DNA of 64,000 nt from Maribellus maritimus (GTDB lineage: Bacteria > Bacteroidota > Bacteroidia > Bacteroidales > Prolixibacteraceae): NCBI RefSeq assembly GCF_022267315.1, contig NZ_JAIKLE010000025.1, positions 1 through 64,000 on the forward strand, given 5' to 3'. Both the position numbers and the translations under genes were made by a program. Positions 45,120 to 54,588 of the stretch are shown here, piece after piece. The first letter of the stretch is position 1; every line of letters begins with the position of its first letter. Under the pieces are notes generated by a model. It had not been told where the DNA came from. It searched no databases and saw nothing but the letters and a program-made list of their open reading frames with translations.

Positions 45120-46358
45120 TCAGGATACAAATAATTTATTTGGAGCTTGCCATTTTATTTGTGCAATAAACACACTTCCATCGCTCCCATATTTTTCGAC
45201 TCCTTCAGGTTGCATCCACTCCGACACGGTAACCCAGGTTTCATTTTCACTAACATCGGTTACACCAAAATTTCCAAGCCGCGCGCCCCGCTCCGGGACT
45301 AAAATTTGTTCTGTTTCGCGAATTACACAGAGTCTTTCCGTGTCTACCTGAGCCATAAACAGTGGCGCACGATGACGAAAAACATGGTCGTTATTCGCCC
45401 CCCGCCTTGTATAAACTAAAAATAAAGCATCGCTGTGAGCTACCCAGTGTTGCTGGGTATTATAACTTCCCAGTTCTGTTCCGTCATCAAATACCCAGGG
45501 CTTGATTTTTGCAAAGTTTAAACCGTCGTTACCGGTTGTTATAAAACCCATTTTGTCATTTCTGATCGTCAGGAAGTATTTCCCGTCAAACCTCATTAAA
45601 GACGGCTCACCCAGACCACGGGTTTCATCGTTTAATTCAAGTTCTGAACCGTGTTTGAGATATGTTAATGTTTCTCCGTCAAAGGTGCATTTTGCAACCG
45701 AAACTCGTGAGTTTTTCCCGGTTGGTTTAAAGGAAAAGGGAAGCAAAATATTTCCATTTTCAAGGTCGTACCTTTGTACACATCCGGCTCCGGCGTTATA
45801 GAATTTGATGTTATCGGGCATTTCCAATTTTCGCCATTGATTCCAACTTCCACTTGCCCGGTCATAAACAGAATATGAGGTGTGCCTGGGTCGTGGATTT
45901 GTCACTTTCCAATCCCTTGTGTAAGCTACAGTATGCCCGGTTCCAAGAAGCGTTTTTGTTTTTTTATGCCAGCGCGGCCAAAAGTCGCTAACTGCAACCG
46001 GTCTTTGTTCCCCATCTATTTTTTCTACTCGCGGCGCCAGTGTTGGTAAGAGTTTTGGTTCAGTCCAGGTGTCACCAAAATTTAAACTTTCAAGTCCAAA
46101 CATACCTTTAAACACGTCACTTCCTGCCAAGTCAAGGCTATTCATGGTCATTACCACTTTCGGGATTTCCTTTTTGTTTGTGGCGGGAATAATTCCTGCG
46201 CGGGGATGCGTCCAGCATTTTTCTCCGTCATACAACCTGGTTGCAGTAGTTCGTTTCAAATGAAACAAGCTTTTGCCCTCTGAAAATCGGAAAGATGGCA
46301 AAAGTACAGTTGAAACCCCTGCTACGATAGAATTTTGTATAAACTTACGTCTTTTCAA
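45120..46358 (-). CDS. Exported BNR-repeat (sialidase-like) beta-propeller protein
   Basis: The protein has 412 residues. The start codon is TTG at 46358, fixed by a strong AAGGAG element six bases upstream and by the twin-arginine-like start MKRRKFIQNSIVAGVS. The body is beta-rich with an Asp-box (SLNFGDTWTE) and propeller motifs (GNDGLNFAKIKPWVFDDG, RHTSYSVYDRASGSW). Arg-rich points such as CWTHPRAGIIPA and YTRRGANNDHVFRHRAP could line an active site for acidic sugars. It may be a sialidase-fold hydrolase or a lyase; I cannot separate these. Last gene of the ten-gene lyase operon, 14 bases after the gene before it. Confidence 0.78.
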   Translation of the reverse strand: MKRRKFIQNSIVAGVSTVLLPSFRFSEGKSLFHLKRTTATRLYDGEKCWTHPRAGIIPATNKKEIPKVVMTMNSLDLAGSDVFKGMFGLESLNFGDTWTEPKLLPTLAPRVEKIDGEQRPVAVSDFWPRWHKKTKTLLGTGHTVAYTRDWKVTNPRPRHTSYSVYDRASGSWNQWRKLEMPDNIKFYNAGAGCVQRYDLENGNILLPFSFKPTGKNSRVSVAKCTFDGETLTYLKHGSELELNDETRGLGEPSLMRFDGKYFLTIRNDKMGFITTGNDGLNFAKIKPWVFDDGTELGSYNTQQHWVAHSDALFLVYTRRGANNDHVFRHRAPLFMAQVDTERLCVIRETEQILVPERGARLGNFGVTDVSENETWVTVSEWMQPEGVEKYGSDGSVFIAQIKWQAPNKLFVS

Positions 46359-46372
46359 ATGACACTCCTTTA

Positions 46373-47566
46373 TTAATTATTTTCAGTTATCGGCTCATCC
46401 AAAAGCCAAATCAACGGATTTCGTATCGGCAAATTGCGAATCACTTCCTGTGTTTTCGGATAAGCGTCAAGCGTTTGCCACAAATTTATGTATTCCGGTT
46501 TATCGTAAGCTTTTCCCGCAAACAATAAAAACGGATGCCGCACCGGCCATTCATCCCAATACATTACGTCATGCTTATAAGGCCAAGCCGACTTATCTTT
46601 CACGTACGGAAACATAAACTCTGCGCCCTTCTCCAAATTTTTTCCATCGGAAGTTGTAAATGTATATAAATTATGGTCTTCATCCGAAAGAATTTCGGCG
46701 CAGGCATAAAATGCGTCTAAATTAAAAAGTGAATATCCGTAAGGTTTTGTGCGCTCCAACTCAAGCGGAAAAGAACCATCTTTTGCCATCTGGTTGGGAA
46801 GCAGAATATTTTCAAAACGATTCCGGCACATTTCCACGATTTCTTCATTATTCACCAATCTGGCAAAAGCGGCTACCTGCATCACCCAGCAGGTGGCGTG
46901 ATTATTTTTAGTGTTCATCTCGTCAATGCCGTAGGAATGTATTGTCAGCCAGTTTACAAAATCGCTAAACCAGTTTTTTACTCCGGAAATTGTTTCTGCT
47001 GGCAAAGCATTATTTTTTTCCAGAATTTCTACAGAACGCGCCACTTCGATTAAATGAATGGCGTCAATAATTCCAATTCCCCGCCCGGTTACACGGCCTT
47101 TTATCGCCTGCACATAAAGTAAGCTAGGATTCATTTGGGTTTCAGTATTCACAAACCACGCTTCCAAATGTTTTTGCGTTGCCAAGGCAAATTTCTCGTC
47201 GCCGGTTAACAAATAAGCCGAAGTTTGCATTCCTACAATTTGACTCAAACGAATCATTGCCAGCCGGTGTGCCATAAAATTATCAGGATTGGTTTGCCCG
47301 TCTTTTCGAATATACGGTCCATCCGGATTTTCAGGGTCGGGCCACCAATAATCACCTTCGGAATAAAAATCGTGCAGCCCGCCGGCACTGCGCTCGCATT
47401 TTGATGCAGTCACGGTTACCGGCAAACTGTCGATGTAAGAATTTGCTGTTTCAATTATATAATTTTGTTCTTCGTCCGAAATAAACGGAACAGCATTTTC
47501 CTTTGTGCTGCAACTTATCAGAGCGAGAAAAAAAATTACACCTGCAATCTTTGCAATAAATTTCAT
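46373..47566 (-). CDS. Alginate-lyase-type (PF05426-like) polysaccharide lyase lipoprotein
   Basis: The protein has 397 residues. A lipoprotein signal ends LALISC (Cys19). The alpha/alpha toroid shows the family blocks KCERSAGGLHDFYSEGDYWWPDPENPDGPYIRKDG, GRGIGIIDAIHLIEV, KNNHATCWVMQVAAFARL (catalytic Asn222/His223 region) and DGSFPLELERTKPYGYSLFNLDAF. This architecture is found in PL5/PL38-like lyases that cut uronic-acid polymers by beta-elimination. In this setting a glucuronan-type or oligosaccharide-cleaving role is more likely than alginate. Upstream gap to the heparinase-like gene is 13 bases. Confidence 0.87.
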   Translation of the reverse strand: MKFIAKIAGVIFFLALISCSTKENAVPFISDEEQNYIIETANSYIDSLPVTVTASKCERSAGGLHDFYSEGDYWWPDPENPDGPYIRKDGQTNPDNFMAHRLAMIRLSQIVGMQTSAYLLTGDEKFALATQKHLEAWFVNTETQMNPSLLYVQAIKGRVTGRGIGIIDAIHLIEVARSVEILEKNNALPAETISGVKNWFSDFVNWLTIHSYGIDEMNTKNNHATCWVMQVAAFARLVNNEEIVEMCRNRFENILLPNQMAKDGSFPLELERTKPYGYSLFNLDAFYACAEILSDEDHNLYTFTTSDGKNLEKGAEFMFPYVKDKSAWPYKHDVMYWDEWPVRHPFLLFAGKAYDKPEYINLWQTLDAYPKTQEVIRNLPIRNPLIWLLDEPITENN

Positions 47567-47579
47567 TACGTTTAAAATT

Positions 47580-49511
47580 TTATTTTACTTCTGTCACCAC
47601 AATCTCGTTTCTCCCTTTTTCTTTTGCGTTAATTACATTGAAAACAATCCGGTTGATTCCGTCCCAGTATCGTTTTAACCCCGAGTCTGTAATTTTTGTA
47701 TATTCAATTTCAGGTGTTACAACTTTCGGATTGTAACTCATTTCCAAAACAAATCCATCGCCTTTTAATTGCAGCTTATCTTCGTCGACTTTTTGCACAT
47801 CGCAATTGGTTACGAAATTCAAAGTAGTGGGTTCGTCTTTAACTTCGCTTAAAACATAATTATCGGCAATGGTAAATTTTTTGCCACGGTCGAGCGTGTA
47901 AGTTCTTTCCCATTTGTCAACTGCAGCGTCTTCAGGATAAGCTTTTGAAATATCGGTTGAGAAAGTTGCCTTTTTAGAATTGGCGCTAAAGTTTGAATTT
48001 GTTGCCACAAAATTTCGGCCGTTCATTTGATCAACTCCATTAATTTTGGGAAGGTTATGATATTGTGATTGCATTGTCCAGATTTCATAACGGCGACTGC
48101 TAAATGTTTTTGCGGTATAGGTTTCCCGACCGATATCAACCAAACAGGGTTTTCCGTTATAATACAAAACACAGGTTCCTAAATCGTTGTGATTATGACT
48201 TTCAGCATTGTGTCCGCCTTTGGCTGCAAAAAAGAAACCTTTGGCAGAACCTGCTTTATCGCGTGCACCAGCCACCTGTGTTTCCGGCAGCCAGAAGTTG
48301 CTGATTAGGGCATTTTCTGCGTCGGCATTTTTGATTTCAGCCAAATGCATCAGCTGCATAATTTGTTCATCAACTTTTCCTCCCGGAGGTTTTGTTCCCC
48401 AATCCTGTTTTTCTGCCAGGAAAGCGCCAAACTTTTGCATCACCGGATCGTTGATATCTTTTCCGTAACTGTAAATAATCTGCGGGCGGCCTCCCGTAGT
48501 TGCATCGGCATCGGCAAAATTGATAAAATACGGATAGTTGATATAAGCTTTGTAAATATAATTCCCCATATTTTTTATCAACTGATTGTCAAATACATCA
48601 AACTTTCCGTTGGTTGCCCGTTTTAACAAATCAAGGTTTTGATACAACGAAGCTCCCGCCCTTCCCCAATACGACGGACCTTCATCGCAACCGCCGTCAT
48701 TTGGATAAACATTTACAAACTGGTCGAGCGATTTTACCACTTTTTCAACTCCTGCAATTTTCTTTTCCTGATCATCTTCCAAAATTAAAATTGCAGTTAA
48801 CATGTTATGATTTGTCCACGGATTCCAGTTATTTACATCGCGAGAACCGTCCAGTCCCTGCCACCAAAAATCGTTACGTTCGTAATATGGAATCACAGCT
48901 TTTTTCATGATTTCATTTTTCAAACGCTTTGCAATCAAGGGATGAATCTCGTCAAATTGATCTTTAAACAACAACCATGTCCATGAAAGAATATTGGCGA
49001 TTTCACCTACCCCCAAATCGATAATTGGTTCATTAACATCGGGTAAACCGTGCGGTGCTTTTTGTGCTGTTAAGTGTGCCGACCATCCCCACCAGGTTTG
49101 TTCGCAGTAATACCAAACACCGTTTACAATCTGGTCGATAAAACGACTTTCTCCTTCTGTTAATTCGCCCATAACCAGTGCCCCCAAAGCCGCGCGCGGA
49201 GCAGCATAAACCTGTTGCCGACGATCGCCGGAACGAATAATTTCCAGATAATCGGTTGCTTTTACAACCGGCCAATCGTAATCGAGATAACTTTCGGCTT
49301 CTTTTATGTATTCACTTTTTACAGCTTCGGGCAAAGAATTCCAAAAAGCACGTGATTTATAATTTGGAAAATCTAACCCCGAAAAATCTTTGATTAACGA
49401 CGCTGCCAAATTAATTTCGGCGGCTTCTTTTTGTAACAAGTCCCGTTTTTCTGCTGAAAAAACTGTCGTTGAGAAAACGACTATAATTAGCAAAAGAAAA
49501 ATTCGTTTCAT
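47580..49511 (-). CDS. Heparinase II/III-family lyase, copy 1
   Basis: The protein has 643 residues. Signal peptide to about residue 19. The N-terminal alpha/alpha toroid covers about 30-390 (APHGLPDVNEPIIDLGVGEIANILSWTWLLF, NNWNPWTNHNMLTAILIL). The C-terminal beta-sheet domain starts near 420 with the heparinase II/III signature GGHNAESHNHNDLGTCVLYYNGKPCLVDIG, followed by SQYHNLPKINGVDQ. The His/Asn/Tyr residues in these blocks are the expected catalytic set. It cleaves a uronate-containing polysaccharide by beta-elimination. It is clearly different from the two other heparinase-like proteins at 56684 and 60159. Confidence 0.9.
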   Translation of the reverse strand: MKRIFLLLIIVVFSTTVFSAEKRDLLQKEAAEINLAASLIKDFSGLDFPNYKSRAFWNSLPEAVKSEYIKEAESYLDYDWPVVKATDYLEIIRSGDRRQQVYAAPRAALGALVMGELTEGESRFIDQIVNGVWYYCEQTWWGWSAHLTAQKAPHGLPDVNEPIIDLGVGEIANILSWTWLLFKDQFDEIHPLIAKRLKNEIMKKAVIPYYERNDFWWQGLDGSRDVNNWNPWTNHNMLTAILILEDDQEKKIAGVEKVVKSLDQFVNVYPNDGGCDEGPSYWGRAGASLYQNLDLLKRATNGKFDVFDNQLIKNMGNYIYKAYINYPYFINFADADATTGGRPQIIYSYGKDINDPVMQKFGAFLAEKQDWGTKPPGGKVDEQIMQLMHLAEIKNADAENALISNFWLPETQVAGARDKAGSAKGFFFAAKGGHNAESHNHNDLGTCVLYYNGKPCLVDIGRETYTAKTFSSRRYEIWTMQSQYHNLPKINGVDQMNGRNFVATNSNFSANSKKATFSTDISKAYPEDAAVDKWERTYTLDRGKKFTIADNYVLSEVKDEPTTLNFVTNCDVQKVDEDKLQLKGDGFVLEMSYNPKVVTPEIEYTKITDSGLKRYWDGINRIVFNVINAKEKGRNEIVVTEVK

Positions 49512-49549
49512 AATAAATTATTTTTAGTTGGTTATTATTTCTTTACCAC

Positions 49550-52500
49550 TTAAAAAGAATTAATCCTGATTTCAATATCATTTTTCCCGGGACTCAACCG
49601 AATGCTTCCAAATGAAAGATTTACCGGTTCACCATTTACAGTTACCACATCCTGCGGAGAAAAATCAAGGATAAATTCGCCAATCATATTGGCTGGCAGT
49701 TCAATGTTATATTTCTGAAAACGCTGATTTACAAACTGGTACTCACCTTTAATTTGTCCCTTCAACGTAGGAACAATAATAGAACTTGTTTTAAGACTAC
49801 TCATTTGCGGCTTAATTACTGCTTCGCCATAGCCTGGTGTTTTGGGCTGAATCCCCCACAAATAACGCGGAACAATGTTCGCCGGTGCAGCTCCCCAGGC
49901 ATGATTCCAGTCGGAGTTGGGTTTGTATCTCATGTCCCAGGCTTCCATTGCTATTGTTGAACCGACTTTAATCATATTGTACCAGCTACGATCATGGGTG
50001 GCTGTCATCAACTCCAGAGCATAATCGCCGGCACCTGCATTGTAAAGGCCTTCCATTAAAAATTGCGCACCGTAAACACTGCAACCCATTCCGCGGGTTT
50101 TAATATAATCGGCTACACCTTTCTTGTAGGCATCGGGTACTATTCCAAAAGCCAATGGTAACATATTCGAGTGAATGGCACCATGATTGGTATCAATCCC
50201 ATCTTTGTAATAACCACCTTCTTTATTAAACAGGTACTCGTTAATCGATTTTTTCACTCTTGCCGCACGCATCTCAAAATCCAACTGTTCCTCGGTTTTG
50301 TTTAAAATGCGGGCAAACTCAGCCATAATTTTCAAATTCTGGTAATAAAAGCTATTAATAACCGTACTGATTGACGTAAACACAAAACCGTCACGTTCTC
50401 CCTGTGGCCAGTCTTTGGGAAGTTTCCATCCGGTATCCTTTTGTGCAGGCGGCCAGTCCACAATATCCCGAACACGCTGTGTTGTATCTGCAAAACCGAG
50501 TTTCTCCATAAATTCGCCGTTTAAGTTTGGCGAGTGAGTGCTAATCAACCCGTGTTTATATTCCAGTTCCATTAAGGTTTTATATTTTAATGGCTCATAA
50601 TATTTTTCGATAAGTTCAGTGTTTCCGGTGTACATATAATCCTGGTAAAACAAAAGGACCACATGAAGTTGCCATTCAGTGGGCCAGGTTGGATAATCCA
50701 TAAAATATTCAATGGTTTTCCGGGCAATCGCATACTCATTGTCCACCGAGTAATGACTCAATTGATTTAAATAAGCATCGGCTTCATAAGGAATTCTTTC
50801 ACGGTCGCCATCCACGTAAAGACCCGCAAAAGAAGTTGCTTTTTGCGAATATTTACACATTTCCCACACTTGATTAAGAATATCATCGGAGCTTGAAAAT
50901 GAACTCGCACTGTAATCAAAATAGTTAAAATATGCAATTTGTGTTAAATCATCTGCTTCAAGGTTACCGGCACACTCCACCTCTGCATAACGGAAAGGTG
51001 TAATAACCGGAAATGAATCGGGCAATGTAACAGCCATTGAATTTGTGTTACGTTCATCAGGTATCAAATTTATCTGATATTTGGTTTTTTCGGGCGACAC
51101 TTCTAATTTCAACTCTGAAAAACGAATGGTTCCTCCGGGATTCTGATCAATTTTTTCGTCGAGTAATTTTTCTCCTAAACGGATAGTAATTGTCTCATTT
51201 TGCCTTACTGAATAACTAATCTGAAGCGTTCCGAAAGCATCTTTTCCAAAATCGGCAAAATAACTGCCCTCCAGGTTCTTTTTGAACGTAACTGGTTTTA
51301 TTTTTTCAATTTGAAACCAATTTTCTGAAGTAACTTTGTCGCCAAAAGTGCCTGTAGTAAATTGTTGTGGTTCGGAATATTCCGATAGCCGGTTATCTTT
51401 ATCAAAAATACGAACTTTCCAGAAATAGGTAGTATTTTGTTTGAGTGGCTCACTCCCCAGTTCAATATCAATCGATTTGTTGCTTCTTACATTTCCGCTG
51501 TCCCAAACATCGCCAATATTATTGTCGATATTCTTTTTACTTGAAGCCACCAAAACCTGATATGCCTTTTGAATAACTGCTTCCGCGGGCACAATCCAGC
51601 TAAATTCGGGCTTGCTGTCTATAATTTTTGTAAAACGTGGATCACGAATGTATTCAACTGTCAAACCAGATGGAACTCCGGAATAGGGATCAGCATATTT
51701 TTTCGCGAGTTCATCATTCTTCGCACGAAATTCCTGAAGCACTTTCTTAAATTTCCTGCGACCGGCAAGATTATTTATTTCTTTTGGATCGTCTTTTAAA
51801 TTGTACAATTCTTCCACAGACTTATCATTGATGTATCGCATATATTTCCATTCGGCTGTGCGCACACCTTCACTTGGTGGAATATTCTCAAACTCCCAAA
51901 GGTGTTCAATTAAAATTGTATCACGATTGACTGACTTTTCTTTACCGGAAACAACAGGCACGAGGCTTTTTCCCTGATATGTTTCCGGAATTTCTATACC
52001 TGCTAAATCCAGAATTGTTGCAGGGATATCAATATTTAACGCCATGTCGCTGACATCCTCATGTTTACTTTCCCGAGGGTCGTAAATGATGAGTGGAACC
52101 CGAATGGAATTATCGTACATCAACCATTTACCGGCCAGTTGGCGTTCACCTAAAAACTGCCCATTGTCGCCCATTAAAATGATGACCGTATTTTTGTCTT
52201 GCCCCGTCTCTTTTAATTTCTGCCTGATTTTGGCGATTTCCAAATCGATGCCATAAATCATACGATAATATCCTTTTACACTGTGCTGGTATTTTTCCGG
52301 TGTATCATAACGCCATGTCCAGCGCAACCGGTTAAAACCTTCGCGAACATGTAACGGCAAGGAATTAAAATACTTGTCATCGGAAATATCAGCTTCCGGC
52401 ATTTCCATCCCCTGATACAATTTATCCGGTTCTTCCTGCCAGAAATACTGCAAAGGTGCCCCGTCGTGGGCGTGAGGCGCACTAAAACTTAACGATAAAC

Positions 52501-53086
52501 AAAAGGGCTTTCCAGCAGGAACATCGTCAATAAAATCCAGTGCCTTTTGCCCGGTATATCTTGTTAAATGAACGGTATCGCCATCCAGGGTTTTATAATA
52601 ATATCCCCGGTAATCATTAAACTGATTATTACGATCATAGTCTTCTATTACATCAAATTGTTCTTCTTTGCCGGGAAAATTCACGCCATATTTACCATAA
52701 AATCCGGTATAATACCCTGCATCTTTTAACAATCTGGGGTAAGCCGTTTCCATGTATTCAGAACGAATAGGACCTGTTTGAAATGTATACCTGTGTGTGC
52801 GTTCGTGTAAACCTGTAAAAATGCTGGAACGACTGGCGGAACAAATTGGTGTTGTTACAATAGCATGCTGAAAATAAATACCGGTCGCAGCCAGTTTATC
52901 CATTTCAGGAGTTTGTATGACAGCATTCCCTGCGTATCCCAACGCACTCCAGCGCTGATCATCTGTTAAGATAAAAATGATATTTGGCTTTTGTGTATCT
53001 GTTTTTGCCTTTTCAATGGCTTTTGATAAAACACTATTCAGCAACAAAAAACAAAAAAGAAAGAACACGGTCAGTTTTAGTTTCAT
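49550..53086 (-). CDS. Sulfatase-GH78 alpha-L-rhamnosidase fusion
   Basis: The protein has 1178 residues. Signal peptide to about 22. The S1 formylglycine sulfatase covers about 33-480: metal-binding LTDDQRW (~41-46), activation motif CSASR with Cys82, HAHDG, and [16 protein letters not shown]. After YADPYSG the chain continues without a break into an Ig-like GH78 N-terminal domain (~500-590, [21 protein letters not shown]), a beta domain, the alpha/alpha barrel with [14 protein letters not shown] (general-acid region) and [21 protein letters not shown] (base region), and a C-terminal beta domain ending at 1178. It would desulfate and release alpha-L-rhamnose, probably rhamnose-3-sulfate. Sulfatase-GH78 chimeras are known from ulvan PULs. 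The subfamily was not determined. Confidence 0.93.
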   Translation of the reverse strand: MKLKLTVFFLFCFLLLNSVLSKAIEKAKTDTQKPNIIFILTDDQRWSALGYAGNAVIQTPEMDKLAATGIYFQHAIVTTPICSASRSSIFTGLHERTHRYTFQTGPIRSEYMETAYPRLLKDAGYYTGFYGKYGVNFPGKEEQFDVIEDYDRNNQFNDYRGYYYKTLDGDTVHLTRYTGQKALDFIDDVPAGKPFCLSLSFSAPHAHDGAPLQYFWQEEPDKLYQGMEMPEADISDDKYFNSLPLHVREGFNRLRWTWRYDTPEKYQHSVKGYYRMIYGIDLEIAKIRQKLKETGQDKNTVIILMGDNGQFLGERQLAGKWLMYDNSIRVPLIIYDPRESKHEDVSDMALNIDIPATILDLAGIEIPETYQGKSLVPVVSGKEKSVNRDTILIEHLWEFENIPPSEGVRTAEWKYMRYINDKSVEELYNLKDDPKEINNLAGRRKFKKVLQEFRAKNDELAKKYADPYSGVPSGLTVEYIRDPRFTKIIDSKPEFSWIVPAEAVIQKAYQVLVASSKKNIDNNIGDVWDSGNVRSNKSIDIELGSEPLKQNTTYFWKVRIFDKDNRLSEYSEPQQFTTGTFGDKVTSENWFQIEKIKPVTFKKNLEGSYFADFGKDAFGTLQISYSVRQNETITIRLGEKLLDEKIDQNPGGTIRFSELKLEVSPEKTKYQINLIPDERNTNSMAVTLPDSFPVITPFRYAEVECAGNLEADDLTQIAYFNYFDYSASSFSSSDDILNQVWEMCKYSQKATSFAGLYVDGDRERIPYEADAYLNQLSHYSVDNEYAIARKTIEYFMDYPTWPTEWQLHVVLLFYQDYMYTGNTELIEKYYEPLKYKTLMELEYKHGLISTHSPNLNGEFMEKLGFADTTQRVRDIVDWPPAQKDTGWKLPKDWPQGERDGFVFTSISTVINSFYYQNLKIMAEFARILNKTEEQLDFEMRAARVKKSINEYLFNKEGGYYKDGIDTNHGAIHSNMLPLAFGIVPDAYKKGVADYIKTRGMGCSVYGAQFLMEGLYNAGAGDYALELMTATHDRSWYNMIKVGSTIAMEAWDMRYKPNSDWNHAWGAAPANIVPRYLWGIQPKTPGYGEAVIKPQMSSLKTSSIIVPTLKGQIKGEYQFVNQRFQKYNIELPANMIGEFILDFSPQDVVTVNGEPVNLSFGSIRLSPGKNDIEIRINSF

Positions 53087-53185
53087 TATAAAAATTTTAT
53101 GGTTCTAATTTTTTAAAAGTAAACATTTGAACTACATTTCACATCCTGCTGAATACTGCACGAACCCGCTTTAGGAGTTTACATA

Positions 53186-54577
53186 CTACTTTATTTTTTC
53201 AGGTTTTTCTTTCGAATTTCTCATCTCATACGGCAACTTCCAGATATTTCCATCAAAATCGCCAAAATACAGCTCCGACTTACTGAATTCATGCGAATCA
53301 CCATCAGCCCAGAAGAAACAGAATGGTGCTTTGTAATTCACCGGACGACGAACATAAGAGTGGCTCATTTTGCTGTTTTTTGTAAGCATTTTTTTTCGTT
53401 TCCAATTCTCGCCTTTATTTTTTGAACTCCAAACGGCCAGTTCTCCGCCAACGCCCCACTTTTGTGGTCCGGGTTCGGTTGGCCCAACTATTTTCCATTC
53501 TTTTTCTGAAAGATACAAACTCCCCATGTCATAATTATGATCGGAAGTTGTTATCACAAATGTTTGCCAATTCACACCGTCCCATTTGGTAATGCACCAC
53601 TCGTAGGGTGCACTTTTCGGGCCAGGTTCATGGCCGTTGCTTCGAACATATAAACAAACCGGATTTCCATTCTTATCAAAGTCCATGTCTTTCATATAAA
53701 CATTTTTGCCCTGTTTACTGTAATTTATAACACGTGCCGGTGTATCCAGTTCTAACAAAGGAAGTTCCAGTTTGCCACCAAGCACATCATTCCATGTTTT
53801 TCCAAAATCGGACGACTCCATGTAATACAAATCGGTTCTTTTATCCACATTCCCATTGGGATGCCGGTTAAAAAATGTTCCCACTTTCTTTCCCTCAAAA
53901 CAAGCACTGGTTTGGTAATGGCCCGATTTTTCGCCTTCGTTTACCGGAATTGCAGCCAGTAATTTGTCGTCCGTCCAATGAACTCCATCCGTACTTGTTT
54001 CGAAATAAAGTTGGCGAACTCCGGTGTATTTCGTAAAAAAATGAAAAAATCCAAACTGCGTTTTCCAGGGTTGCGGATAGGTCATTTCTTCTTCTGTAAT
54101 TTGTTCGAAATCATTGATATCAAACGGCTTTCTGCTTTTATATTTAAATCCCGGGCGGGTTTGTCCGCGCCCACTTACAAATACCCAAATGTAACCTTCG
54201 TCGTCAATCAGTAACGAAGGATTATCATGCGGGTCGTCCACACCTTGTTTGTCGTACACTACCGTCGGTTTTGAAACCATTCCCGATTTGTGGTCGTACT
54301 CGCCAATCATACAAAGCAGGTGCCGTTCATCGGCCTTCGTCGTTCCGCCATACACAAAAAAAGTTTTATCCACTTCCTTTGCATAAATTGCCAGCGGAAC
54401 ATGCTTTGCAGTATAAGTTCCCAACGCGCCGGAATACTTGTCGCCGTATTCATATTTCTGGTTGAGTTCGAACCAAATAGCACGGTAGCCGTTGAACTTT
54501 TGATTGGTTAAGATTTGTGCTTTTCCGGCACTCCCGATAGTTACCAATACGACTAATAACAGTATAAATTCCTTCAT
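53186..54577 (-). CDS. BNR_4-type seven-bladed propeller, probable lyase or hydrolase, copy 1
   Basis: The protein has 463 residues. Signal peptide to about 20 (AGKAQ). The propeller has repeated blade motifs (PLAIYAKEVDKTFFVYGGTTK, DPHDNPSLLIDDEGYIWVFVSGRG, LYFETSTDGVHWTD, LYYMESSDFGKTWNDV). The PF15892-type start and the His-rich DDPHDNPS and GEKSGHYQTSACF blocks resemble the scaffold shared by PL24/PL25 ulvan lyases and GH145-like rhamnosidases. Which chemistry applies is not decidable by eye. Gap to the PL8 gene upstream is 11 bases and to the sulfatase-GH78 gene downstream 99 bases. Confidence 0.77.
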   Translation of the reverse strand: MKEFILLLVVLVTIGSAGKAQILTNQKFNGYRAIWFELNQKYEYGDKYSGALGTYTAKHVPLAIYAKEVDKTFFVYGGTTKADERHLLCMIGEYDHKSGMVSKPTVVYDKQGVDDPHDNPSLLIDDEGYIWVFVSGRGQTRPGFKYKSRKPFDINDFEQITEEEMTYPQPWKTQFGFFHFFTKYTGVRQLYFETSTDGVHWTDDKLLAAIPVNEGEKSGHYQTSACFEGKKVGTFFNRHPNGNVDKRTDLYYMESSDFGKTWNDVLGGKLELPLLELDTPARVINYSKQGKNVYMKDMDFDKNGNPVCLYVRSNGHEPGPKSAPYEWCITKWDGVNWQTFVITTSDHNYDMGSLYLSEKEWKIVGPTEPGPQKWGVGGELAVWSSKNKGENWKRKKMLTKNSKMSHSYVRRPVNYKAPFCFFWADGDSHEFSKSELYFGDFDGNIWKLPYEMRNSKEKPEKIK

Positions 54578-54588
54578 ATCTTTTCTTT

